Source: Caballeronia sp. dw_19 (GTDB lineage Bacteria > Pseudomonadota > Gammaproteobacteria > Burkholderiales > Burkholderiaceae). Taken from it: DNA of 64,000 nt. The DNA is taken from the NCBI RefSeq assembly GCF_018449515.1, contig NZ_JAAVUQ010000003.1, positions 62,001-126,000 on the forward strand, given 5' to 3'. Under the pieces are notes generated by a model that was not told the origin of the DNA, searched no databases, and saw nothing but the letters and a program-made list of their open reading frames with translations. A program made the translations under genes and the position numbers. Position 1 is the first letter of the stretch. Every line of letters begins with the position of its first letter. Shown here in pieces: positions 39,919 to 47,289 of this stretch.

Positions 39919-40818
39919 TCACTCTCCGCGCTGCCCAAGCCCCTTGACGATCACGCCGACAAACGCCTCCGTCACGGGCGGCAGCGTGCGTCCGCGCTTC
40001 TTCACGAGCGCAATCGGCCGCACGAAACCCGGTTCATCGATAACCCGCGTCACCAGTGCCGGTTCCGCGCGCACTTCGCGCGCCGAGCGGGGCAGGATGG
40101 TCACGCCTAGCCCTGCCCGGACCATTGCCACCGCCGTCATCATGTAAGTCGGCTCGCAGGTGGGCACGGGAGCGCAGCCGGCGTGCTCGAACGCGGCATC
40201 CACCACTGCTCGCACGCTCGTTCCCGCCGCCGTCAACACCAGCGGATAGCGGACGATCTCCTCCAGGCCGATCCGCTTCCCAGCCGTCAACGGATGCCCG
40301 TCCGGGCACACGACGCACAGCCGGTCCTCACCGGCGTGTAGCACTTCCAGCGAGGCATCGGTGACGTCGCCGCCGGTCAGGCCCACGTCCACATCCTCGT
40401 TACGCACCAGCGCGTTGACGACGCTCGCCACCACATCGCGGATCTGAAACGACACGTGCGGCAACTCGCGTCTGAAATCCTGGATCAGATCGGGCAGCAA
40501 ACTTGCGGCGAACGACGGCAGGCACGCGAGCCGCACCGTGCCGGTGGAACCGTCGCTGAGCGCGCGGGCGTCGTGGAGAACCTGCTCCATGTCGCCGAGC
40601 GATTTTTGCAGGACGGGCAGCAAATCCCGGCCGACCGGCGTCAACGCAACGCTGCGGCTATTGCGGTCGAACAGCCGCGCGCCGAGCGTTTCTTCGAGGC
40701 GCCGGATCTGCACCGTCAACGCGGGCTGCGACAGATGCAGCCGCACCGCCGCGCGCGTGAAATTGCCCGCCTGCGCGACGGCGATGAACGCGCGGATGTC
40801 GCGGAGATTCAGGTCCAT
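39919..40818 (-). CDS. LysR-type transcriptional regulator
   Basis: 299 residues. N-terminal DIRAFIAVAQAGNFTRAAVR and LHLSQPALTVQIRRLEE HTH, effector domain with TGTVRLACLPSFAASLLP. Divergent from the CitMHS gene; the intergenic region has a perfect 10-base inverted repeat. Confidence 0.93.
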   Translation of the reverse strand: MDLNLRDIRAFIAVAQAGNFTRAAVRLHLSQPALTVQIRRLEETLGARLFDRNSRSVALTPVGRDLLPVLQKSLGDMEQVLHDARALSDGSTGTVRLACLPSFAASLLPDLIQDFRRELPHVSFQIRDVVASVVNALVRNEDVDVGLTGGDVTDASLEVLHAGEDRLCVVCPDGHPLTAGKRIGLEEIVRYPLVLTAAGTSVRAVVDAAFEHAGCAPVPTCEPTYMMTAVAMVRAGLGVTILPRSAREVRAEPALVTRVIDEPGFVRPIALVKKRGRTLPPVTEAFVGVIVKGLGQRGE

Positions 40819-40865
40819 GGTTTTCGGCCATTACAAAACGTGATTGCTGCCATCAAATCATTTCA

Positions 40866-40915
40866 ATTGTTTTATCGACGTCCAGAAATTACGCTTGGTT
40901 GACTCATAAAACAAT
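40866..40915. promoter_or_regulatory. Inverted repeat in the LysR-CitMHS divergent promoter
   Basis: ATTGTTTTAT (40866-40875) and its exact complement ATAAAACAAT (40906-40915) are separated by 30 bases. Candidate regulator binding region; the wide spacing could mean two half-sites bound by a tetramer. Confidence 0.45.
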
Positions 40916-40940
40916 CGATTAAAAAGATCGGAGACAAACC

Positions 40941-42257
40941 TTGCTGCCCTTACTTGGCCCGGCCACTATCGTTGTCCTGCTCGCGGCGATTCTTTCAAAA
41001 CGGATGTCGCCGCTGGTCGCGCTGATCATCGTGCCGATAGCGGCGTCGCTGATCGGCGGCTTCGGCTTGCAGACCAGCAAGTTTGTCATCGACGGGCTGA
41101 AGAGCCTTGCGCCCGTGGTCGGCATGTTCGTGTTTGCGATCCTGTATTTCGGCACGATTACCGACGCGGGCACGCTCGATCCGATCATCGACCGCATCTT
41201 GCGCACCGTCGGCACGCGGCCGACGCGCATTGTGATGGGTACGACGCTGCTCGCGCTGCTGATCCACCTCGACGGCTCGGGCGCAGTTTGCTTTCTCGTG
41301 ACCATCCCCGCCATGCTGCCGCTTTACGATCGTCTCAAGATGGATCGGCGCGTGCTGGCTGCGGCGGCATCGATGGCGGCGGGGATCAATTTCCTGCCGT
41401 GGACCGGGCCGATGATCCGCGCGTCGGCGTCGCTGCATCTGCCTATATCGGCGTTATTCAATCCGTTGATTCCGGTGCAGATCGTGGGCCTTATATTTGT
41501 GTTCGGCATGGCGTGGTGGCTCGGCCGGCGCGAAGAAAAACGCTTGGGATACACGGGTGCCGACGGCGCAATCCCGATGCTGGGGCACGTGCCGGCGCGC
41601 GAACTCACCGACGAACAGAAAGCGCTGCGTCGACCAAAGAATTTCTGGTTCAACATCGTGCTGACGCTGATAGTGCTCGGCACGATGGTGGTAATGGGCG
41701 AGAAGATTCCGCCGGCGATCATGTTCATGGTCGGGTTGTGCGTCGCGTTGCTCGTCAACTATCCGAACGTGGATATGCAGCGTCAGCGCATTGATGCTCA
41801 CGCGCGCGCCGCGCTAATGATGGCCGGCATCCTGCTCGCGGCCGGCGTGTTCACGGGCGTGATGCAAGGCAGCGGCATGCTCAAGGCGATGGCGCAAGCC
41901 GCCGTTGGGTTCGTGCCGCCGTCGATGGCAACGCACATCCCGGTCGCACTCGGTTTCTTATCGATGCCGCTCAGCATGCTCTTCGATCCCGACTCGTTTT
42001 ACTTCGGCGTGTTGCCTGTGATCGCGGAGGTGGCGGGGCAACTTGGCGTGCCCGCCGTGCACGTTGGCCAGGCAGCATTGCTTGGGCAGATGACGACAGG
42101 GTTTCCGGTCAGCCCGCTCACGCCCGCCACATTCCTGGTCGTCGGGCTGACGGGCATCGATCTCGCCGATCATCAGAAATTCACGTTTCCGCTGTTGTTC
42201 GGCGCATCGATCGTGATGACGATCGCGTGCGTCGTGATGGGCATCTTTCCTCTTTGA
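40941..42257 (+). CDS. CitMHS family citrate/metal transporter
   Basis: 438-residue membrane transporter of the citrate-Mg2+:H+ family. SKRMSPLVALIIVPIAASLI, the loop HLDGSGAVCFLVTIPAMLPL and MPLSMLFDPDSFYFGVLPVI are distinctive. TTG start, supported by CGGAGAC at the right spacing and by the family length. Likely imports citrate or another tricarboxylate as a metal complex. Confidence 0.9.
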   Translation: MLPLLGPATIVVLLAAILSKRMSPLVALIIVPIAASLIGGFGLQTSKFVIDGLKSLAPVVGMFVFAILYFGTITDAGTLDPIIDRILRTVGTRPTRIVMGTTLLALLIHLDGSGAVCFLVTIPAMLPLYDRLKMDRRVLAAAASMAAGINFLPWTGPMIRASASLHLPISALFNPLIPVQIVGLIFVFGMAWWLGRREEKRLGYTGADGAIPMLGHVPARELTDEQKALRRPKNFWFNIVLTLIVLGTMVVMGEKIPPAIMFMVGLCVALLVNYPNVDMQRQRIDAHARAALMMAGILLAAGVFTGVMQGSGMLKAMAQAAVGFVPPSMATHIPVALGFLSMPLSMLFDPDSFYFGVLPVIAEVAGQLGVPAVHVGQAALLGQMTTGFPVSPLTPATFLVVGLTGIDLADHQKFTFPLLFGASIVMTIACVVMGIFPL

Positions 42258-42285
42258 GCGCGTTCTCTTCACGCAAGGAATGGGT

Positions 42286-43656
42286 ATGACTGCTGCACTC
42301 AACGCTGTGACCCAAGCCGTCCGCGTGCGGATCGGCGCGGGCGCGGGTTACTCGGGCGACCGTATCGAGCCTGCGGTCGAACTGGCCGAACACGGAGCAC
42401 TCGACTATCTCGTGTTCGAATGTTTGGCAGAGCGAACCATTGCACTTGCGCAACAGGCGCGGCGAGCGAATCCGGATCTGGGTTATGACCCGTTGCTCGA
42501 AGCCCGGATGCGCGCGGTGTTGCCGGCGGCTACGCGCAACGGCGTGCGGATTATCTCGAACATGGGCGCGGCGAATCCGTTGGCGGCGGCGCGCAAGACA
42601 GCATCGATTGCGCGCGAGCTGGGTTTGAGCGGTCTGAAAATCGCGGCAGTGAGCGGCGACGACGTACTCGATGTCGTGAGGCAAGGAGCGTATCGATTCG
42701 AAGAGTCGGGCGATAGCGTTGCGGACTACGACAGCAGGCTCGTTTCGGCGAATGCGTATCTGGGCGCAGAGCCGATTGTCGAAGCATTACAGGCCGGTGC
42801 CGATATCGTGCTCACCGGTCGCGCCGCCGATCCGTCGTTGTTCACGGCGCCGCTGATCCACGCATTCGGCTGGGCGATGGACAATTGGACCACGCTCGGA
42901 CAGGCGACGGTGGTGGGGCATCTGCTCGAATGCGCGGGACAGATCACCGGCGGTTATTTCGCCGATCCCGGGTTTAAGGACGTACCCATGCTCGCGCGCC
43001 TCGGCTTCCCGATAGGCGAGGTCGACGCTGATGGCTGCGTCACGATCACCAAGGTCGCGCGCGCCGGCGGTTGTGTGACGGAGGCTACGTGCAAGGAACA
43101 ATTGCTGTATGAAATCCACGATCCCCGCCGATATCTGCAGCCCGATGTCGTCGCCGACTTCACGCAGGTTCGCGTGGTGGAAGAAGGGCAGGATCGTGTG
43201 CGCGTGAGTGGTGGACGTGGGACATCGCGTACCGGGACGTTGAAGGTGACCGTGGCTTATCTGGGTGGGTTTATCGGCGAGGGGCAGATTTCCTATGGCG
43301 GTCCGGGGGCCGTCGCGCGCGGGAAACTGGCGCTTGAGATTGTGCGGGAGCGGTTGGAGATAATTGGCGTTGCGACCAGCGAACTGCGCTTCGATTTGAT
43401 CGGTATCGATTCATTGCATGGCGCGACGCTGGGTGAACGTAACGCGGAGCCGTATGAAGTTCGGGTGCGTGTAGCCGGTCGCACGGATTCGATGGAGCAG
43501 GCGGTTCGTATCGGCAATGAAGTAGAGACGCTTTATACAAATGGTCCTGCAGGCGGCGGCGGGGTGACAAAGACCGCTCGGGAAGTGATTGCGGTGCAGT
43601 CGGTTTTGTTGCCACGAGAACTCGTGCGGCCATCGTTTGAAATGGTGGAGGCCTGA
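42286..43656 (+). CDS. Acyclic terpene utilisation AtuA family protein, main domain (DUF1446)
   Basis: 456 residues: VRIGAGAGYSGDRIEPAVEL, RIISNMGAANPLAAARKT, DIVLTGRAADPSLFTAPLIH and KVTVAYLGGFIGEGQISYGG are DUF1446 hallmarks. AAGGAA supports this ATG rather than the one two codons upstream. Despite the family name, most members are outside terpene pathways; here it sits with a citrate-type transporter. Function unknown. Confidence 0.85.
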   Translation: MTAALNAVTQAVRVRIGAGAGYSGDRIEPAVELAEHGALDYLVFECLAERTIALAQQARRANPDLGYDPLLEARMRAVLPAATRNGVRIISNMGAANPLAAARKTASIARELGLSGLKIAAVSGDDVLDVVRQGAYRFEESGDSVADYDSRLVSANAYLGAEPIVEALQAGADIVLTGRAADPSLFTAPLIHAFGWAMDNWTTLGQATVVGHLLECAGQITGGYFADPGFKDVPMLARLGFPIGEVDADGCVTITKVARAGGCVTEATCKEQLLYEIHDPRRYLQPDVVADFTQVRVVEEGQDRVRVSGGRGTSRTGTLKVTVAYLGGFIGEGQISYGGPGAVARGKLALEIVRERLEIIGVATSELRFDLIGIDSLHGATLGERNAEPYEVRVRVAGRTDSMEQAVRIGNEVETLYTNGPAGGGGVTKTAREVIAVQSVLLPRELVRPSFEMVEA

Positions 43657-43657
43657 A

Positions 43658-43966
43658 ATGAAACTACGCCAACTTGCTCATTCCCGAACCGGCGATAAGG
43701 GCAATACGCTGAATGTATCGGTGATCTGTTACGACACGCGGCATTACGATCATCTGCTCGCGCATGTCACGCCGGAGCGCGTGAAAGCGCATCTGAGCGA
43801 TGTCGTGAAGGGCGATGTGACGCGATTCGAATTGCCGGGAATATGCGCGATGAATTTCGTACTCGGACGCGCGCTGGGCGGCGGCGTGACGCGATCGCTT
43901 GCCCTCGATGCGCATGGAAAATCGCTGAGTTCGGCGTTGATGGATCTGGAGATTCCAGAGCCCTAA
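43658..43966 (+). CDS. AtuA-related C-terminal domain protein
   Basis: 102 residues: KLRQLAHSRTGDKGNTLNVS, ICAMNFVLGRALGGGVTRSL and LDAHGKSLSSALMDLEI match the small domain that forms the C-terminus of full-length AtuA proteins. Its ATG begins one base after the stop of the main domain, so the pair are two subunits of a split protein. Confidence 0.85.
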   Translation: MKLRQLAHSRTGDKGNTLNVSVICYDTRHYDHLLAHVTPERVKAHLSDVVKGDVTRFELPGICAMNFVLGRALGGGVTRSLALDAHGKSLSSALMDLEIPEP

Positions 43967-44094
43967 GGCGTCGAGTTGTTACGTTAAATGCGGAGTCGGA
44001 TAAGTCCGGCCGCGGCGAGCCAAGCTCTCAATGCCCTAGCTGTCACCAAGGCGTTCCAGTCATTTAACCGCAAGCAATTTTTCAACAAACCAGC

Positions 44095-44122
44095 ATCGCC
44101 ATGACAACCACGTCATGGCGAT
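44095..44122. terminator. Hairpin between the convergent AtuA and NYN genes
   Basis: Perfect inverted repeat ATCGCCATGAC/GTCATGGCGAT with loop AACCAC. No clean T-run on either side, so terminator strength is uncertain. Confidence 0.5.
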
Positions 44123-44139
44123 TCCCCGTCTTCAACCGT

Positions 44140-45759
44140 TCACTCTTCGTTCGTTGCGGCCGCTGTCTTTCGCGGACGCCGGCTAGCGGGAGCCGTTTTA
44201 CGTGGCGTCTTTTTCGCAGCCGTTTTCTTTGCGGGAGACGCGTCCGTTCTGTCAGCAGTTTCACCCGCAGCGGCAACCTCAACCGGCGCTTCCGGCTGCG
44301 TCTTTGCCACGACTTTCTTCGCTGCCGCCTGACGTCCACGCCGTGCCACGCCGCGTTTGGGTGACGGCGTTTCGCTTACTTCGCTGGGTGGCGCAAGTGC
44401 TTCTTCCGTGCGTTCCACGAACACGAATTCTTCCTTGGCCTTCGGCGGTAGCGTGAAGAACGGCTGCTCGTCAGCGGCTTCCACATGAGCTTCGGGTGGC
44501 GCTTCATGTGCTACATCGAACAGCGGTTCGTGAACCTGCGGCCTTGCGTTCCGGTTGTTTCTGCGATTGCGTTCGCGGCCCTGCCTGGGTCGCGTGTCCA
44601 CCTGCGCCTCAGGTTGCTGCGCATCTTGCAGTTCGTTGAGGAGCGGTTCCACGACCTGCGATTGCGGGTTCGGTCCGTCTCTGCGGTCGTGCTCGCCACC
44701 CGATTTGGAGCGCGGTTCTATATACGTTCCGGATTGGGCCTCGCGCGGTTCATCGAAGAGTGGTTCGGAAACTTGCTGACGCGGGTTGCGGCCTTTCCGC
44801 CGATTCCGGTCGTTGCCCGAGCTACCCGTATTCCCCGTCTGGCGGTTTTCCTTCGGCACGACGGGCGCCTCGATGTCCCTTACCGATTCAGTGACGGCCA
44901 CCGACTGCGTGCGAAACACAAATGAACCCGATTTCTCGTCCCGTCCCACTTCGAGCAGACCACGTACCTGCGCTTCCTCCAGCAGATTGCCGAACGCGCG
45001 AAAGCCGTAGTACGACTCGTTGAAATCAGGTTTGCGCCGTTTGATCGCGCTCTTGAGCACCGAGGCCCAGATCTTCCCGCTCTCGCCGCGCTCGGAAGCG
45101 AGGTCATCGAATGTTTCCACCGCAATCGCGATGGCCTTGGCCTTGCGTGCTTCGAGTTCCTGCTTGGGCTGGCGGTCGTCGTCGGGTGAGCGCTTCGCCG
45201 ACGATGCCGTTGCGTTCGCCTCCCGCGCGTCGCGGGCTTCACGGGCCTCGCGCGCTTCGCGTTTCGCAATGCTGCGTTGCTGCTCGCGGACGAGGTCATC
45301 GTAGAAAATGAATTCATCGCAGTTCGCGACGAGCAGGTCGGACGTGGAGTTCTTCACACCGACGCCGATCACCTTTTTCGCGTTCTCACGCAGCTTCGAC
45401 ACCAGCGGCGAGAAGTCCGAATCGCCGCTGATGATGACGAAGGTATCCACGTGCGATTTCGTGTAGCAGAGATCGAGCGCATCGACGACGAGCCGGATAT
45501 CCGCTGAATTCTTGCCCGACTGACGCACGTGCGGAATTTCGATCAACTCGAAACTCGCCTCATGCATGGCGGCTTTAAAACCTTTGTAGCGATCCCAGTC
45601 GCAATAAGCCTTTTTCACTACGATGCTGCCTTTGAGGAGCAGCCGTTCGAGCACCGGCATGATGTCGAACTTGTCGTACTTTGCGTCGCGCACGCCGAGG
45701 GCGACGTTTTCGAAGTCGCAAAACAACGCCATGCTGACGCTATCAGGGGATGAGGCCAT
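44140..45759 (-). CDS. NYN domain-LOTUS (OST-HTH) protein with tandem repeats and basic tail
   Basis: 539 residues from the ATG preceded by GGAG. Residues about 10-160 are a PIN-like NYN (LabA/DUF88) domain with acidic residues in ALFCDFENVALGV and SGDSDFSPLV, expected to bind metal and act on RNA. A charged EAREARDARE heptad-like segment lies at 168-180. Residues about 215-290 form an OST-HTH/LOTUS-like domain (WASVLKSAIKRRKPDFNESY). Residues about 319-430 hold three copies of a 39-40-residue repeat around QVSEPLFDEPREAQ. The last 75 residues are Lys/Ala/Pro-rich like bacterial H1/AlgP-type tails. Probably an RNA-linked nuclease or regulator; no substrate can be named. Confidence 0.85.
   Translation of the reverse strand: MASSPDSVSMALFCDFENVALGVRDAKYDKFDIMPVLERLLLKGSIVVKKAYCDWDRYKGFKAAMHEASFELIEIPHVRQSGKNSADIRLVVDALDLCYTKSHVDTFVIISGDSDFSPLVSKLRENAKKVIGVGVKNSTSDLLVANCDEFIFYDDLVREQQRSIAKREAREAREARDAREANATASSAKRSPDDDRQPKQELEARKAKAIAIAVETFDDLASERGESGKIWASVLKSAIKRRKPDFNESYYGFRAFGNLLEEAQVRGLLEVGRDEKSGSFVFRTQSVAVTESVRDIEAPVVPKENRQTGNTGSSGNDRNRRKGRNPRQQVSEPLFDEPREAQSGTYIEPRSKSGGEHDRRDGPNPQSQVVEPLLNELQDAQQPEAQVDTRPRQGRERNRRNNRNARPQVHEPLFDVAHEAPPEAHVEAADEQPFFTLPPKAKEEFVFVERTEEALAPPSEVSETPSPKRGVARRGRQAAAKKVVAKTQPEAPVEVAAAGETADRTDASPAKKTAAKKTPRKTAPASRRPRKTAAATNEE
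44470..44805 (-). repeat. Three tandem ~120-bp coding repeats in the NYN/LOTUS gene
   Basis: Residues 319-430 contain three units spaced 39-40 residues apart, each with Asn/Arg-rich start and EPLF/EPLL core: RNPRQQVSEPLFDEPREAQ, PNPQSQVVEPLLNELQDAQ and RNARPQVHEPLFDVAHEAP. Confidence 0.75.
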
Positions 45760-46247
45760 AGAAACTCCAGCAGGAATGCCGGGTAAGCACGGCAGTATTA
45801 ACGAGCGCACATGATATCTGTTTGTGCGGTGGGGTTTGAGGGGAGAGAAACAATCGTGACGGGGAAGGAGCCAGTCAGGGCCTTTCGGTCGCGAGCCGCG
45901 TTACGAACAGATCGAGGAACGAAGGTGTTCTGATCGGGGCGGCGGTGATACCCGGCCATGCCGCTCGCGGGGGAATCGGCGGCGTTCGAACTCTGCCAGG
46001 ACGATCTTTAGAATGGCCTGAGCGAGTTCGTAGCGGACCTGTCAAAGCAGCACCATCCGTAATCTTTCCGAGCGCCGCAGCGGGATCGCGGCTGTCGGGA
46101 ACCGCTTGGGTCGCGCGTTGCTGGGGACTGTCGTTGATCTGATCGGTGGATTCCCTGGACTGCCCGCCGCTTCTTGCGTGCGTTGATCCGGCGCGGGCCC
46201 AATGCGAAAAAGCCGTCTCTGCATACGCAGAAACGGCTTTTCGGAAA
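45760..46247. other. Gene-free stretch between the NYN gene and the tRNA remnant
   Basis: About 490 bases with no supported gene. It holds the terminator hairpin next to the tRNA 3' fragment (46205-46243). Confidence 0.5.
46205..46243 (-). terminator. Terminator immediately downstream of the tRNA 3' fragment
   Basis: AAAAGCCGT/ACGGCTTTT outer stem plus TCTGC/GCAGA inner stem, giving a run of T on the minus strand. It sits four bases after the CCA end of the tRNA fragment, as a native tRNA terminator would. Confidence 0.75.
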
Positions 46248-46270
46248 TGGTGCCCGGGGCCGGAATCGAA
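46248..46270 (-). tRNA. 3' fragment of a tRNA (probably tRNA-Leu), candidate attachment site
   Basis: On the minus strand the 23 bases correspond to part of the T loop, the T-stem 3' half CCGGC, the acceptor 3' strand CCCGGGC, discriminator A and CCA. Upstream, where GGTTC and the remainder of the tRNA should be, the sequence becomes unrelated TTTTT. The acceptor strand and A73 fit tRNA-Leu, but isotype is inferred. A truncated tRNA 3' end with a native terminator is what an integrative element leaves at its far end. Confidence 0.7.
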
Positions 46271-46324
46271 AAATTCTTGCTATCGCTTTACTAGAGCGGG
46301 TCCGGGGATTTTTCGTTGGAAATG

Positions 46325-46345
46325 TACCACCAAAAATACCACCAA
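46325..46345. repeat. Direct repeats TACCACCAA next to the tRNA fragment
   Basis: Two identical 9-base copies spaced 12 bases apart, about 55 bases inside the putative element end. Short direct repeats at this place resemble integrase arm-type sites. Confidence 0.45.
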
Positions 46346-46589
46346 CGGGGCTCGCTGCATCGTGACCCGAAGGGGTCCGTTCATCGGTTCATGCGCGAAA
46401 CGCTGATGCCCAGAGCTAGAATGAACCGATGAGGATTTAAAGTGTCCGCATCGTTGCAGGGGCAGGTTCAAGGCATGGATGCTTCCGGTGAGTTGAGCGT
46501 CGCAGGTGAACACTGATCGAGATCCGTTCGCTGTTGGACAGCGCCAACCCGCGGCGTCGCGACGCATACCCGTGACGCTCACCAGCCGT

Positions 46590-47215
46590 GGCCTTGCCGA
46601 CTTTATTCCTGGCCCGGCGAGCAAGGTCCGTATGCGCTCGAACGACTGAGCGTCGATCAGCGCCCCATATAGCGATGCTGGAGTGTGAGATTCCGGCGAC
46701 CGGATACGCGGCGACGCCATGGCCGACGTTGATGACGCAGATGGGCCCTTTTGTCGCGTCGGCGAACGCGGCCAGCGCACCTTTCAGAATTCTGTTTGCT
46801 GCGAGTGCCGCATTGCGCGACCACAAGGCGGTTCGGACGCTCCAAGGCGACCGTAAGACCGTAGAGCTGACGCGAGAGGCCGACTGCGAAAACGCAGATG
46901 TCGCATATCTGCACTCCGCCATGCCTTCCTGAGGGATTTTGCCTGTCTCCAGTGCGATCATGTGGCCCAAGCTTCCTTCTTCTCGCGTAGCTTGCTGCCA
47001 AGCAAGCGCAACAGTTCGCCACGGCGCGGTGTCGGGACGTTGCGCCAGATTCATAGACGCTTTTCGTAGCGGAGAGTGTGGTATCGACGTCGGTAGCCGA
47101 CTGCCTCATCACACGGCCGGCTATTTTCGCCGTCGATCAATGAATGCGCGACAGTGCCGCCCTCTTCGGCCAAGCGGGCGATGCTCAGTTCGGAAAGGAT
47201 TTTGGATGCTTTCAC
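46590..47215 (-). pseudogene. Aldehyde dehydrogenase (piperideine-6-carboxylate dehydrogenase-like), decayed
   Basis: Segments of one protein appear in order but in different minus-strand frames: SATDVDTTLSATKSVYES, then GHMIALETGKIPQEGMAE, then DICVFAVGLSRQLYGLTVAL, then SRNAALAANRILKGAL and finally YGALIDAQSFERIRTLL. These are characteristic of family-7-type aldehyde dehydrogenases such as AmaB. Multiple frameshifts and internal deletions, including the catalytic Cys region, mean no functional product. It lies downstream of and on the same strand as hglS and the YdiJ-type gene, matching the lysine catabolic order. Confidence 0.75.
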
Positions 47216-47289
47216 GCGACACTCTACGGAAGAAAGTGCCAGATTGTGCGCAACGGTTCCAAATAGCTAGTTAAACGACTTGATGCGGT

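Noticed and set aside
46325-46345. Direct repeats considered as a CRISPR unit
   Set aside because: Only two 9-base copies with a 3-base separation; no array. Better explained as integrase arm-type sites.
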